Assembly: GCF_000023105.1 (NCBI RefSeq)
Contig: NC_012669.1
Location: forward strand, 2,667,025-2,731,024
DNA length: 64,000 nt
Reading direction: 5' to 3'
Origin: Beutenbergia cavernae DSM 12333
Lineage (GTDB): Bacteria; Actinomycetota; Actinomycetes; Actinomycetales; Beutenbergiaceae
This document shows, piece after piece, positions 8,640 through 17,853 of the stretch. The stretch's first letter is position 1, and every line of letters begins with the position of its first letter. The notes beneath the pieces were generated by a model. That model was not told the origin of the DNA, did not search any database, and saw only the letters and a program-made list of their open reading frames with translations. The position numbers and the translations under genes are program-made.

Positions 8640-9392
8640 TCAGGCCTCCGGGCGGCCCGCGACGTCCAGCGCCTCGGGGAGCGTGAAGGCACGCGCGTAC
8701 AGCGCGGTGCCGATGATCGCGCCCTCGACGCCGTCCGGGACGAGGGCGCGGAGCACGCGGAGGTCCTCGAGCGTGGACACGCCGCCGGAGGCCACCACCG
8801 GCGCCTCGGTGCGGGCGCACACGTGGCGCAGCAGGTCGACGTTCGGCCCGCGCAGGGTCCCGTCCTTCGTCACGTCGGTGACGACGTACCGGGCGCACCC
8901 CGCGTCCTCGAGCCGGGCGAGCACGTCGTCGAGCTCGCCGCCCTCCTGGGTCCAGCCGCGCGCCGCGAGCCGCGTCCCGCGGACGTCGAGGCCGACGGCC
9001 ACACGGTCGCCGTGACGCGCGATCGCCGCCGCCGTCCACGCCGGGTCCTCGAGCGCCGCCGTGCCGACGTTGACGCGCCGCACGCCGGTGGCGAGCGCCG
9101 CGTCGAGCGAGGCGTCGTCCCGGATCCCGCCGGAGAGCTCGACCCGGACGCTCCCACCCAGGGCTCCGACGATCTCCGCGAGCAGCGGCGCGTTCGAGCC
9201 GCGGCCGAACGCCGCGTCGAGGTCGACGAGGTGCAACCACTCCGCGCCCGCGTCGACCCACGCCTGCGCGGCGGCGACGGGGTCCCCGTACTCGCCGCCC
9301 GTCCCGGCGACACCCTGCACCAGCTGCACGGCTCGGCCCCCCGTCACGTCGACGGCGGGAAGCAGCTCGAGGCGGGGTGCGGCGGACGTCAT
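8640..9392 (-). CDS. priA: bifunctional phosphoribosyl isomerase A (HisA/TrpF activities)
   Basis: 250-residue (beta/alpha)8 barrel. In actinobacteria PriA isomerises both ProFAR (histidine pathway) and phosphoribosylanthranilate (tryptophan pathway). Features seen: [18 protein letters not shown] with the catalytic Asp near residue 15, phosphate-binding loops ELSGGIRDD and [12 protein letters not shown], the second Asp in [14 protein letters not shown], and the PriA-type loop ARGWTQEGG whose Arg/Trp pair serves the dual substrate. It has an AGGAG ribosome site and begins 76 bp after hisH. Bifunctionality is inferred from lineage and loop. Confidence 0.93.
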   Translation of the reverse strand: MTSAAPRLELLPAVDVTGGRAVQLVQGVAGTGGEYGDPVAAAQAWVDAGAEWLHLVDLDAAFGRGSNAPLLAEIVGALGGSVRVELSGGIRDDASLDAALATGVRRVNVGTAALEDPAWTAAAIARHGDRVAVGLDVRGTRLAARGWTQEGGELDDVLARLEDAGCARYVVTDVTKDGTLRGPNVDLLRHVCARTEAPVVASGGVSTLEDLRVLRALVPDGVEGAIIGTALYARAFTLPEALDVAGRPEA

Positions 9393-9468
9393 GGTGCTCC
9401 TGTTCAGTCGCTGGTCGATCGCTGGTCGGTCGGCGGATGTCGCGGACCGGCTCGGCCCGCGGAGGCGC

Positions 9469-10110
9469 TCAGCGCAAGGACGTCACCCAGTTGCGCAGCA
9501 GCACGGCTCCGGCGTCGCCGGACTTCTCGGGGTGGAACTGGGTCGCGGACAGCGCGCCGTTCTCCACCGCCGCGACGAACGGAGAGCCGTGCGTCGCCCA
9601 GGTGACCTGCGGTGGGCGCAGCGGCGAGCCCGCCGCGTCACCGGCGGGCGACGTCGCGACGCCGTAGGAGTGCACGAAGTAGAAACGCTCGTCCTCGACG
9701 CCACGGAACAGCACCGAGCCCTCCGGCGGGGTGACGTGCGACCAGCCCATGTGCGGCACGATGTCCGCCTTCAGGCGCGCGACCACTCCCGGCCACTGCG
9801 CCAGACCCGGCGTGTGGCTGCCGTGCTCGACGCCCTCCGCGAACATCACCTGCAGACCCACGCAGACGCCGAGCACGGGTCGTCCGCCGGCGAGACGCCG
9901 CTCGATCAGGCGCGGCCCGCCGACGGCCGTCAGCGCGTCCATCACCGCGGCGAACGCCCCGACACCCGGGACCACCAGCCCGTCGGCCGCCGCGACCTGC
10001 CCGGGGTCGGCCGTCAGGGCGACGTCGGAGCCCGCACGCTCGAGCGCGCGGACGGCGGAGTGCACGTTGCCCGACCCGTAGTCGAGCACGACGACGGACG
10101 GGCGGCTCAC
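9469..10110 (-). CDS. hisH: imidazole glycerol phosphate synthase glutaminase subunit
   Basis: 213 residues, class I glutamine amidotransferase that feeds ammonia to HisF. Opening [20 protein letters not shown]; nucleophile elbow [10 protein letters not shown] with the catalytic Cys near residue 82; His/Glu of the triad in QFHPEKSGD near the end. GTG start chosen because it forms a GTGA overlap with the preceding gene and gives the family N terminus; the frame is open further up but that is out-of-phase sequence of other genes. hisF is not in the window. Confidence 0.95.
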   Translation of the reverse strand: MSRPSVVVLDYGSGNVHSAVRALERAGSDVALTADPGQVAAADGLVVPGVGAFAAVMDALTAVGGPRLIERRLAGGRPVLGVCVGLQVMFAEGVEHGSHTPGLAQWPGVVARLKADIVPHMGWSHVTPPEGSVLFRGVEDERFYFVHSYGVATSPAGDAAGSPLRPPQVTWATHGSPFVAAVENGALSATQFHPEKSGDAGAVLLRNWVTSLR

Positions 10111-10694
10111 GAGGAGCCGTCGCCCGTGCCGTCGGCGTCCTTGCCCCGCCGGCGCCGACGCAGCGACGGCAGCCGCCGCAGAGGCTTGCGCGGCATGGAG
10201 CCGGAGTCGATGTGCCCCGAGACGTCCTCCGCCCGGACCCGACCCAGCAGGAGTCGTTCCACGACGTCGTCGGCGCTCGCGAGGATCAGCCCGGGAGGGA
10301 CGTCCTCGCCGGGCTGACCCCCGGTGAAGCGACGCGCGTGCACGTGACCCGCGATCTCGCCATCGGCGTCCTCGATCCGCGCCGTCAGCAGGACGACGCC
10401 CGCTCGCGCGACGACCGAGAGGGTCGACGCGATGTCGGCGGCGGCCGCGGGGATGCCGCTGAGCATCTCCTCCGGGTCGATGTCGAACGGGTCGCGCTCG
10501 ACCACGCTCGTCGCGAGCGCACCGCGCGAGCTCGGGACGACGTCGAGCGCCACGCCCTGCAGCGCGCACAGGGCGGCGAGCGCCTGGGCGGACCGCACCG
10601 GCGTGAGGACGACGACGTTCGTGCGCGACGGCGGCAGCTCGCCGAGGTCCGGGAGGTCGGGCACCTCGCCGGAGGGGAGGTCCTCGCCCGTCAC
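10107..10694 (-). CDS. uncharacterised protein inside the his operon
   Basis: 195 residues, function not recognised. Residues 22-80 and 85-135 look like alternating strands and helices ([33 protein letters not shown]); a run of basic residues follows ([17 protein letters not shown], about 168-184). No membrane segment or nucleotide-binding motif. It is locked between hisB and hisH by GTGA overlaps at both ends, so its translation is coupled to both enzymes. It probably assists histidine biosynthesis or its control, but that is inference from context only. Confidence 0.8.
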   Translation of the reverse strand: MTGEDLPSGEVPDLPDLGELPPSRTNVVVLTPVRSAQALAALCALQGVALDVVPSSRGALATSVVERDPFDIDPEEMLSGIPAAAADIASTLSVVARAGVVLLTARIEDADGEIAGHVHARRFTGGQPGEDVPPGLILASADDVVERLLLGRVRAEDVSGHIDSGSMPRKPLRRLPSLRRRRRGKDADGTGDGSS

Positions 10695-11305
10695 AGCGCA
10701 CCCTTGGTGGAGGGGACGCCGACGACGCGCTCGTCCCGGGCCACGGCCGCCCGCAGCGCCCGCGCGAACGCCTTGAACTGCGCCTCCACGACGTGGTGCG
10801 GGTCGCGGCCCGCGAGCACGCGGACGTGGAGGCAGATCCCGGCGTGCAGGGCGATCGACTCGAACACGTGCCGCGTCAGGGACCCCGTGAAGTGCCCGCC
10901 GACGAGGTGGTACTCCTGCCCCTCGGGCTCCCCGGAGTGCACGCAGTACGGCCGGCCGGACACGTCGACGACGGCGAGGGCGAGCGCCTCGTCGAGCGGC
11001 ACCGTCGCGTCGCCGAACCGCGCGATGCCGGCCTTGTCGCCCAGCGCCTCGCGCAGCGCCTCGCCGAGGCAGATCGCGGTGTCCTCGACGGTGTGGTGCA
11101 CGTCGATGTCGGTGTCGCCGGTGGCACGGACGGTGAGGTCGACGAGCGAGTGCTTGCCGAGCGCCGTGAGCATGTGGTCGAAGAACGGCACGCTCGTCGA
11201 GACGTCGGTCCGGCCGGTGCCGTCGAGGTCGACCTCGACCACCACGCTCGACTCGGACGTCGACCGTTCGATCCGCGCCGTGCGCGTCGACTCGCTCGAG
11301 CTCAC
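10691..11305 (-). CDS. hisB: imidazoleglycerol-phosphate dehydratase
   Basis: 204 residues, monofunctional IGPD (no phosphatase domain), sixth step of histidine synthesis, manganese-dependent 24-mer. Metal-ligand signatures [14 protein letters not shown] (about 70-83) and [17 protein letters not shown] (about 165-181) are intact, as is [18 protein letters not shown] start overlaps the hisC stop (GTGA); its own stop overlaps the start of the unknown gene. Confidence 0.97.
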   Translation of the reverse strand: MSSSESTRTARIERSTSESSVVVEVDLDGTGRTDVSTSVPFFDHMLTALGKHSLVDLTVRATGDTDIDVHHTVEDTAICLGEALREALGDKAGIARFGDATVPLDEALALAVVDVSGRPYCVHSGEPEGQEYHLVGGHFTGSLTRHVFESIALHAGICLHVRVLAGRDPHHVVEAQFKAFARALRAAVARDERVVGVPSTKGAL

Positions 11306-12429
11306 GGCTCCAGCACCTCCTCGAGGGCGGCCCGGAAGGCCGCGTTCTCCTGCGGCGTGCCGACCGACACCCGCAACCAGCCCGGCGGCCCGACCACGCG
11401 GATGAGCACGCCGGCGTCGAGCAGACTCTGCCACACCCGCTCGCGATCCTCGAACGTCCCGAACAGCACGAAGTTGGCGTCCGAGTCGGCGGCGTCCAGA
11501 CCCTTGCCCCGCAGCCAGGTGACGAGCGAGTCGCGCTCCTCGCGCAGCACGGCGACCTGGCCCAGCAGCGTGTCGGTATGCCGCAGCGCAGCGAGCGCCA
11601 CCGCCTGCGTCACCGCCGACAGGTGGTACGGCAGCCTCACCACGCGCAGGGCGTCGACCAGGGCGGGAGCCGCCGCGAGGTAACCGACACGAGCGCCCGC
11701 GAGCGCGAACGCCTTGGACATCGTCCGGGTGACGGCGAGGTACGGGTGGTCGGCGAGGAGCTCCAACGCGCTCGGCGTGGCCGGGCGGCGGAACTCCGCG
11801 TACGCCTCGTCCACGACGACGACGGTGCTCGCGCCGTCGGGACCGCTCGCCGACGTCGCGGCGAGCACGCGCTCGACCTCGGCCAGCGCCAGGGCGGTGC
11901 CCGTGGGGTTGTTCGGGCTCGCGAGGAGGACGACGGCGGGCCGCACCTCGGCGATGGTCGCGAGCACGTGGTCGACGTCGAGCGTGAAGTCGTCGCGCCG
12001 TCGACCCTCGATCCATCCGGTGAAGGTGTCGCGGGCGTACTCGGGGTACATCGAGTACGTTGGCGCGAACGAGACGGCGGTGCGGCCGGGGCCGGCGAAC
12101 GCCTGGAGAAGGTGCAGCATCACCTCGTTCGAGCCGTTCGCGGCCCACAGGTGGTCGGCGTCGAGGCCCGGCACGCCCGACTCGCGCGTGAGGTACGCGG
12201 CCAGCCCGCCGCGCAGCTCGCGGAAGTCGCGGTCCGGGTACCGGTTGAGTCCGTGCGCGGCGCGCGTGACGGCGTCGGCGATCTCCGCGACCACCGCGGC
12301 GGGGGGCGCGTACGGGTTCTCGTTGACGTTGAGGAGGACTGGCACGTCGAGCTGCGGCGCGCCGTACGGCGTCTCCCCGGCCAGCTCGGGGCGCAGCGGC
12401 AGGCGCGGCGTCGGACGGGCTGTGGTCAC
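11302..12429 (-). CDS. hisC: histidinol-phosphate aminotransferase
   Basis: 375 residues, fold-type I PLP enzyme converting imidazole acetol phosphate to histidinol phosphate. Seen: VNENPYAPP near residue 34, the PLP-pocket helix [26 protein letters not shown], and the Schiff-base lysine in [16 protein letters not shown] near residue 235. The GTG start lies 6 nt behind a TAGACT -10 element with no Shine-Dalgarno, so the transcript is likely leaderless. It is the first gene of the hisC-hisB-unknown-hisH-priA-sseB run; hisD is separated from it by recQ. Confidence 0.96.
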   Translation of the reverse strand: MTTARPTPRLPLRPELAGETPYGAPQLDVPVLLNVNENPYAPPAAVVAEIADAVTRAAHGLNRYPDRDFRELRGGLAAYLTRESGVPGLDADHLWAANGSNEVMLHLLQAFAGPGRTAVSFAPTYSMYPEYARDTFTGWIEGRRRDDFTLDVDHVLATIAEVRPAVVLLASPNNPTGTALALAEVERVLAATSASGPDGASTVVVVDEAYAEFRRPATPSALELLADHPYLAVTRTMSKAFALAGARVGYLAAAPALVDALRVVRLPYHLSAVTQAVALAALRHTDTLLGQVAVLREERDSLVTWLRGKGLDAADSDANFVLFGTFEDRERVWQSLLDAGVLIRVVGPPGWLRVSVGTPQENAAFRAALEEVLEP

Positions 12430-12435
12430 GAGGCG

Positions 12436-12441
12436 AGTCTA
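12436..12441 (-). promoter_or_regulatory. hisC -10 element (leaderless)
   Basis: TAGACT on the minus strand, 6 nt before the hisC GTG. Transcription should begin at or next to the start codon. It is back to back with the recQ promoter about 100 bp away. Confidence 0.6.
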
Positions 12442-12542
12442 GGTTCGCGCGGGCCGCGTCCTCGGGCCGTCCGCGGTGCGGACCCGCGGCCGCTCCCGCC
12501 GTCGTCGTCCACAGCGTGTCGGCCGATGTCGCCCGACACCCG

Positions 12543-12548
12543 TAACGT
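12543..12548 (+). promoter_or_regulatory. recQ-like -10 element (leaderless)
   Basis: TAACGT on the plus strand, 7 nt before the ATG at 12556. This decides the start against the in-frame ATG 30 bp upstream, which would lie before the promoter. Confidence 0.55.
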
Positions 12549-12555
12549 GGCGGAG

Positions 12556-14796
12556 ATGGATCCCCTCACGCAGACCCGCACGGCCGCGGCGGCAGCCCCG
12601 AGCGGCGACCTGAGGGCGGAGGCGGAGCGCGCCCTCCGCGCGCTCGTCGGGTCCGACGACGCCGCGCTGCGCGAGGACCAGTGGCGTGCCGTCGAGGCGC
12701 TCGTCGCCGAGAGGCGGCGGGCGCTCGTGGTGCAGCGCACGGGCTGGGGAAAGTCGGCCGTGTACTTCGTGGCGACGGCGCTCCTGCGCGCCCGCGGGTC
12801 CGGCCCGACGCTCATCGTCTCGCCGCTGCTGGCGCTCATGCGGGACCAGGTCGCCGCGGCCGGGCGCGCCGGGATCCGGGCCGTGACCGTCAACTCGGCG
12901 AACGTCACCGAGTGGGACCAGATCCACGCGGCGATCGCCGCGGGCGAGGTCGACGTGCTGCTGTGCTCGCCGGAACGGCTCAACAACCCGGCGTTCCGTG
13001 ACGAGGTGCTCCCGCGGCTGGCGGCGGACACCGGGCTCGTGGTGGTCGACGAGGCGCACTGCGTCTCGGACTGGGGCCACGACTTCCGGCCCGACTACCG
13101 GCGCATCCGCACGCTGCTGGAGGACCTGCCGCGGGGCACGCCGGTGCTCGCGACGACGGCGACGGCGAACGCCCGGGTGAGCGACGACGTCGCCGAACAG
13201 CTCGCCACGGACGGGGCGGACGTGCTCGTGCTGCGCGGCGCGCTCGACCGCGACTCGCTCCGCCTCGCCGTGCTGCCGCGGGCCGACGCCGCGACCCGCA
13301 TCGCGTGGCTCGCCGACCACCTCGGGTCCTTCTCGGGCTCCGGGATCGTGTACTGCCTGACCGTCGCGATGGCGGGCGAGGTCGCCGAGCAGCTGCGCGC
13401 CGCCGGCCACGACGTCGCCGCCTACACGGGGCAGACCGAGCCAGCGGAGCGCGAACGCCTCGAGGCGGACCTCGCCGCGAACCGGGTGCGGGCGCTCGTC
13501 GCCACGTCGGCGCTCGGGATGGGGTTCGACAAGCCCGACCTGGCGTTCGTCGTCCACCTCGGCGCGCCGTCGTCGCCGATCGCGTACTACCAGCAGATCG
13601 GCCGGGCGGGGCGCGCGCTGGACCGGGCCGACGTCGTGCTCCTCCCCGGGCCGGAGGACCGGGCGATCTGGGACTACTTCGGATCGCTCGCGTTCCCGCC
13701 CGAGGAGTCGGTCCGCGCCACGCTGGCGGCTCTCGCCGAGGCTCCCGACGCGACGGCGTCGACGGCGCGGCTCGAGACGGCTGTCGACCTGCGCCGGTCC
13801 CGCCTGGAGATGATGCTGTCCGTGCTCGACGTCGACGGCGCCGTGCAGCGGGTCCGCGGCGGCTGGCGGGCCACGGGAGCCGCCTGGGCCTACGACGCGG
13901 AGCGGTACGAGCGCGTCGCGCAGGCGCGGCGGGCGGAGCAGGCCGCGATGGAGGAGTACGAGCGTGTCTCCGACGGGGAGCCCCGGCGAGCTCAGGAGGA
14001 TCGCGACAGCGGGAGCGAGCGCCCGCATCGCGAGGGCGGCCACGGGTGCCGGATGGCGTTCCTGCGGGCCGAGCTCGACGACCCGGCTCTCGAGCCGGGG
14101 TGGCGGTGCGGCCGGTGCGACGTCTGCGTGGGCAGCTGGCTCGCGCCTCTGCCGACCGGTGAGGAGGTCGAGGAGGTCCGGGCGCGTATCGAGCGTCCCG
14201 GGGTCGAGGTCCTGCCTCGCCGCCAGTGGCCCACCGGGATGGCGGCGCTCGGCCTCGAGCTGAGGGGGCGCATCGCCGAGGAGGAGCGGGCCGAGCCGGG
14301 GATGGCTCTCGCCCGGCTCGACGGGCTCGGGCTCGCCGCGCGCGTGCGGGATGCGCTCGCCCCTCGGCCGGACGGGCAGGAGGCGCTCCAGGTGGTCCCG
14401 GCCGACCTGCGTCCGGCGGTGCGGGCCGTCCTCACCCAGTGGACGCCCGGGGTGGACGGGGTCGTGCTCGTCGCCTCGGAGCGGCACCCGGCTCTCGTCG
14501 AGCACCTCGCGCGCGGCGCGGCGGGCGTGCTCGGCGTCCCCGTCGTCGGTCAGGTCGCGGCGGCGCCCGGCACGTCGGCGGGGCGCCACGACGTGAACTC
14601 CGCGCAGCGCCTCGCCTCCGTCGTCCGCCGCCTCGAGCTCGACCTCGCCCCGGCCGCCCGCGCCGGTCTCGCGGGCAAGCGGGTCCTGCTCGTGGACGAC
14701 CTCACGGACTCGGGATGGACGCTGACCGTCGCGGCGCGGCTGCTCCGGCAGGCCGGGGCAGCCGCCGTCACCCCCTTCGTGCTCGGGATGCGCTGA
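12556..14796 (+). CDS. RecQ-family DNA helicase fused to a phosphoribosyltransferase-like domain
   Basis: 746 residues. The helicase part has Walker A with Lys66 ([11 protein letters not shown]), DEAH box at 165-168 ([19 protein letters not shown]), motif V/VI ([29 protein letters not shown]) and a RecQ zinc site made by C498, C518, C521 and C524. From about 540 the sequence is unlike RecQ HRDC domains and ends in a type I PRTase core: [19 protein letters not shown], then the PRPP loop [15 protein letters not shown] near 709-721. The family unwinds recombination and repair intermediates; the role of the PRTase-like end is unknown. Leaderless start between his genes. Confidence 0.92.
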   Translation: MDPLTQTRTAAAAAPSGDLRAEAERALRALVGSDDAALREDQWRAVEALVAERRRALVVQRTGWGKSAVYFVATALLRARGSGPTLIVSPLLALMRDQVAAAGRAGIRAVTVNSANVTEWDQIHAAIAAGEVDVLLCSPERLNNPAFRDEVLPRLAADTGLVVVDEAHCVSDWGHDFRPDYRRIRTLLEDLPRGTPVLATTATANARVSDDVAEQLATDGADVLVLRGALDRDSLRLAVLPRADAATRIAWLADHLGSFSGSGIVYCLTVAMAGEVAEQLRAAGHDVAAYTGQTEPAERERLEADLAANRVRALVATSALGMGFDKPDLAFVVHLGAPSSPIAYYQQIGRAGRALDRADVVLLPGPEDRAIWDYFGSLAFPPEESVRATLAALAEAPDATASTARLETAVDLRRSRLEMMLSVLDVDGAVQRVRGGWRATGAAWAYDAERYERVAQARRAEQAAMEEYERVSDGEPRRAQEDRDSGSERPHREGGHGCRMAFLRAELDDPALEPGWRCGRCDVCVGSWLAPLPTGEEVEEVRARIERPGVEVLPRRQWPTGMAALGLELRGRIAEEERAEPGMALARLDGLGLAARVRDALAPRPDGQEALQVVPADLRPAVRAVLTQWTPGVDGVVLVASERHPALVEHLARGAAGVLGVPVVGQVAAAPGTSAGRHDVNSAQRLASVVRRLELDLAPAARAGLAGKRVLLVDDLTDSGWTLTVAARLLRQAGAAAVTPFVLGMR

Positions 14797-14853
14797 GGCC
14801 GCGCTGCGAGGCCGGGGCGAGCCGGATCGGCCGTCCGGAACGGACGGTGCAGC

Positions 14854-15108
14854 TCAGGCCGTGCCGGCCGACCCGGAGAAGATCCGCTCGAGCGGGATGG
14901 ATCCGTCCTGCCACGGCAGCAGCAGCCAGGCGACGAGGTACGCCCAGACGCCGAGGACGGGCAGCAGCAGGAGCAGGACGACGACGATCCGCACGATCGT
15001 GATGTCGAGGTTCCACTGCTCGGCCATGCCCGCGCAGATGCCGCCGACGATGCGGCTGGGACCGCGGCGGAAGCCGGTGGAGCGGATGGCGTCGAAGAAG
15101 CGCGTCAT
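14854..15108 (-). CDS. PspC-domain membrane protein
   Basis: 84 residues. Typical PspC layout: a short amphipathic lead (MTRFFDAIRSTGFRRGPSR), IVGGICAGMAEQW, then one long transmembrane segment (IVRIVVVLLLLLPVLGVWAYLVAWLLLPW). In enterobacteria PspC is a phage-shock activator; in actinobacteria such stand-alone proteins are envelope-stress proteins of unknown detail. ATG preferred over an upstream GTG: TACCGT lies 7 nt before it, a leaderless layout. It sits alone between recQ (convergent) and hisD. Confidence 0.88.
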   Translation of the reverse strand: MTRFFDAIRSTGFRRGPSRIVGGICAGMAEQWNLDITIVRIVVVLLLLLPVLGVWAYLVAWLLLPWQDGSIPLERIFSGSAGTA

Positions 15109-15181
15109 GGCCCCCACGGTACGGGCGGGCGGGCGAGGAGCGCCTCCGGGACGTCCCGGAGAACGTCCCTGAGATCTCGGC

Positions 15182-16510
15182 TCAGGTGCGCGCGCGTGCC
15201 GCCTCGCCGTGCGCGGGGAGGTCCTCGGCGTCGGCGAGCACGGACAGCGCCGGCGTGACCTCCGCGAGCGCCTCCCGGGTGTACTCGATCACCTGGACCG
15301 ACTTGAGGAAGCTCATGACGCCGAGACCGGACGCGAAGTGCGCGCACCCACCGGTCGGGAGCACGTGGTTCGAGCCGGCGAGGTAGTCGCCGAGCGACAC
15401 GGGCGAGTACGGGCCGACGAACACCGCACCGGCGTTGTGGACGCGCTCGGCGCGCTCGGCGGCGTCGATCGTCTGGATCTCGAGGTGCTCGGCCGCGTAG
15501 GCGTCGACGACGTCCAGCCCCGACTCCAGGTCGTCGACGAGCACGACGGCCGACTGCGGACCGCCGAGCGCCGCCCGCACCCGTTCGGAGTGCTTCGTCG
15601 CCGAGACGCGCGCCTCGAGGGCGTCGTCGACGGCGTCGGCCAGCTCCGGCGAGTCGGTCACCAGCACCGCGGCGGCGTTCGGATCGTGCTCGGCCTGCGA
15701 GACGAGGTCGGCGGCCACGTGATCCGGGTCGGCGCCGGCATCCGCGAGGATCGCGATCTCCGTGGGTCCGGCCTCCGCGTCGATGCCGACGACGCCGCGG
15801 ACGGCGCGCTTCGCGGCGGCCACGTACACGTTGCCGGGGCCGGTGACGACGTCGACCGGCTCGCACAGCACCTCGCCGTCGACGTCCTCCGAGCCCGTCG
15901 CCCCGTACGCGAACATCGCGATGGCCTGGGCGCCGCCCACGGCGTAGACCTCGTCCACGCCGAGGAGGGCGCAGGCGGCCAGCACGCCCGGATCGGGCAG
16001 GCCGCCGTTCTCCTTCTGCGGCGGGCTCGCGACGGCGAGCGCCTCGACGCCGGCGACCTGCGCCGCCACGACGTTCATCACCACGCTGGAGGGGTACAGG
16101 GCGAGCCCGCCAGGCACGTACAGCCCGACGCGGCGGACCGGGACCCACCGCTGACGGACGACGGCACCCGGCGCGATCCGGGTCGTCCGCGCCGGCGGGA
16201 GCTGCGCCTCGTGACCCTGCCGCACGCGCGCCGCGCTCGTCGTCAGCGCATCCCGCAGCGCGGGGTCCAGCGAGGCGAGCGCCCGCTCCAGCTCCTGCGC
16301 GGGGACCCGCACGTGCTCCGGACGGACGCCGTCGAACCGCTCGGCGTAGTCACGCAGCGCGGCTCCGCCACGTTCGCGCACGTCCGCCAGGATCGGTTCG
16401 ACGGCGGAGGTCGCAGCCTCGACGTCCAGCTCCGCGCGCGGGACCACCGCTCGCAGCTCACGGGCGGAGAGACGGCGGCCACGCAGGTCGATACGGGCGA
16501 TCAGGGGCAC
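15182..16510 (-). CDS. hisD: histidinol dehydrogenase
   Basis: 442 residues, full length. Zinc- and NAD-dependent oxidation of histidinol to histidine. Seen: [49 protein letters not shown] and the metal-site segment [17 protein letters not shown]; catalytic His/Glu are present in these blocks. GTG start chosen to give the N terminus [11 protein letters not shown]; the reading frame is open upstream right into the remnant of a P-loop kinase gene. hisD normally leads the actinobacterial his operon; here it is separated from hisC by recQ and pspC. Confidence 0.96.
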   Translation of the reverse strand: MPLIARIDLRGRRLSARELRAVVPRAELDVEAATSAVEPILADVRERGGAALRDYAERFDGVRPEHVRVPAQELERALASLDPALRDALTTSAARVRQGHEAQLPPARTTRIAPGAVVRQRWVPVRRVGLYVPGGLALYPSSVVMNVVAAQVAGVEALAVASPPQKENGGLPDPGVLAACALLGVDEVYAVGGAQAIAMFAYGATGSEDVDGEVLCEPVDVVTGPGNVYVAAAKRAVRGVVGIDAEAGPTEIAILADAGADPDHVAADLVSQAEHDPNAAAVLVTDSPELADAVDDALEARVSATKHSERVRAALGGPQSAVVLVDDLESGLDVVDAYAAEHLEIQTIDAAERAERVHNAGAVFVGPYSPVSLGDYLAGSNHVLPTGGCAHFASGLGVMSFLKSVQVIEYTREALAEVTPALSVLADAEDLPAHGEAARART

Positions 16511-16545
16511 GACGCCGAGTGTAGTGAGCGCCGGCCCCGCCTCGG

Positions 16546-16969
16546 TCAGGGTGACCGCGTCCCGGTCGGTCCGCTGAGCCACTCCCGCACCGCGGCCCGC
16601 CCCGACAGCCGGACGAACCCCGGCTCCCCGGTGAGTGCGGCGTACTCGCGACCACACGGTCACGTCCGCGCCGCCCGGGCTGCCGGGCTCGAGCATCCCG
16701 TCCAGGCGCGAGCGCCAGTTCCCGTCGATCACCCACCCGTCGGGGTGCGCCGCGAGGAACTCCTGCACCTGCTCTCGCGCCTCGGCGACGTCGCGCAGTG
16801 TCCAGTCCTCCGCCCAGAACACGGCGTCGAGCTCCAGGCGCGGCACGCCGAGGATCGCCGCACTCTCCCGCGCCAGGTGCGTCTTGCCCGAGCCCGCGGC
16901 GCCGACGACCCGGATCCGTCGGGGGCCACGGGGCGCTGGCGTCTCACGTTCAACGGGCACCCGCCGCAT
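16546..16969 (-). pseudogene. decayed P-loop nucleoside-kinase-like gene (FlaR/topology-modulation type) with internal deletion
   Basis: From an ATG at 16969 the sequence reads a good N-terminal half: [19 protein letters not shown] (Walker A), then [12 protein letters not shown] and [15 protein letters not shown], as in FlaR-like AAA/kinase proteins of about 170-190 residues. After ADVTVW the expected central part (the LID region with several Arg and a W-x-GN-x-E segment) is absent. A frame shift away, directly adjoining bases encode [24 protein letters not shown] and a stop, resembling the family C terminus. So an internal, out-of-frame deletion of roughly 60-70 codons is inferred. In its original frame the N-terminal half now runs uninterrupted into hisD. 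Confidence 0.65.
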
Positions 16970-17057
16970 CCTGCCATCGGCCGGTCTCCCCTGGTCCGGC
17001 GAGGCTCTCGGACCTCGGCGGCGCGGGCGGCGGCCCTCGGCACGGCAGGATGGGACC

Positions 17058-17291
17058 ATGTCGAGCGCCGAACCCGTCGAGATCAGCATCCGGGACGAGA
17101 GCATCCGGCTGGGCCAGCTGCTCAAGCTCGCCGGGATCGCCGAGGACGGCGCTCAGGCCCGGGAGCTGCTGGCGGACGACGCCGTGCAGGTCGACGGCGT
17201 CGCGGAGAACCGCCGCGGGGCGCAGGTCCACCGCGGGGCGCTCGTCGCCGTCGACCTCCCGAGCGGCCCGGTGGCGATCCGCGTCAGCTGA
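17058..17291 (+). CDS. small S4-domain RNA-binding protein
   Basis: 77 residues, a single S4 domain: [22 protein letters not shown], then [23 protein letters not shown]. Such stand-alone S4 proteins (YaaA/RlbA type) bind structured RNA, in some bacteria rRNA or stalled 50S subunits; the target here is unknown. ATG preceded by AGGA at 7 nt. It runs towards the NUDIX gene and the two coding regions overlap tail to tail by 8 bp, unusual even in this dense genome. The kinase remnant is transcribed away from it. Confidence 0.88.
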   Translation: MSSAEPVEISIRDESIRLGQLLKLAGIAEDGAQARELLADDAVQVDGVAENRRGAQVHRGALVAVDLPSGPVAIRVS

Positions 17292-17853
17292 GGGCGCCCC
17301 GGTCGACAGCCGCCGGAGGCGGCACCGTGTGGACGCCGTCGTCGGCGAACCCGAACGTCATGACCGTGCTCAGCGACGCGTCGCGGAGCCGCTCGAGCAC
17401 GGCGAGCTCGTGCGGCACCACCGGGTCGGGCAGCGCGGCGAGCGGCCACCACGCGAGGTCCGCCGCCTTCTGCGGCTCCACGATCCGCGGCTCGCCCGAC
17501 CATCGCCGACAGGCGAAGAACATGTCGATGCGCTGGTCGTCGGGCGCGTCCGTGTCCGTCCGGTGCATCGCGGTGAGCGGCTCCAGGTCCGAGGGGGCGA
17601 CGACGACGCCGAGCTCCTCCGCGGTCTCCCGGACAGCCGCCGCGAGCACGCTCTCGCCGGCCTCCACGTGACCCGCCGCGGCACACGCCCAGTACCCGTC
17701 CATGTAGCCCGTGCCCTGACGGAGCTGCAGCAGCACCTCGGTGCCGCCGTCGCCGTCCCGCAGCAGCGCCAGGTACGCCGCCGGGACGAGGCTGAACCGC
17801 GTGGGCGCGTCCTGCACTCGTCCCTCGCTCCGGAGTCCTCGCTCGTGGCTCAC
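17284..17853 (-). CDS. NUDIX hydrolase
   Basis: 189 residues. The full NUDIX box GHVEAGESVLAAAVRETAEELGV (positions about 72-94, all Gly/Glu/Arg metal-site residues intact) lies in a beta-alpha-beta fold starting FSLVPAAYLALL. NUDIX enzymes cleave nucleoside diphosphates linked to another moiety; the substrate (8-oxo-dGTP, ADP-ribose, others) is not readable. GTG start overlaps the dnaE stop by 4 bp, so it is coupled to the replicative polymerase gene; a nucleotide-pool cleaning role would fit but is inference. Confidence 0.92.
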   Translation of the reverse strand: MSHERGLRSEGRVQDAPTRFSLVPAAYLALLRDGDGGTEVLLQLRQGTGYMDGYWACAAAGHVEAGESVLAAAVRETAEELGVVVAPSDLEPLTAMHRTDTDAPDDQRIDMFFACRRWSGEPRIVEPQKAADLAWWPLAALPDPVVPHELAVLERLRDASLSTVMTFGFADDGVHTVPPPAAVDRGALS

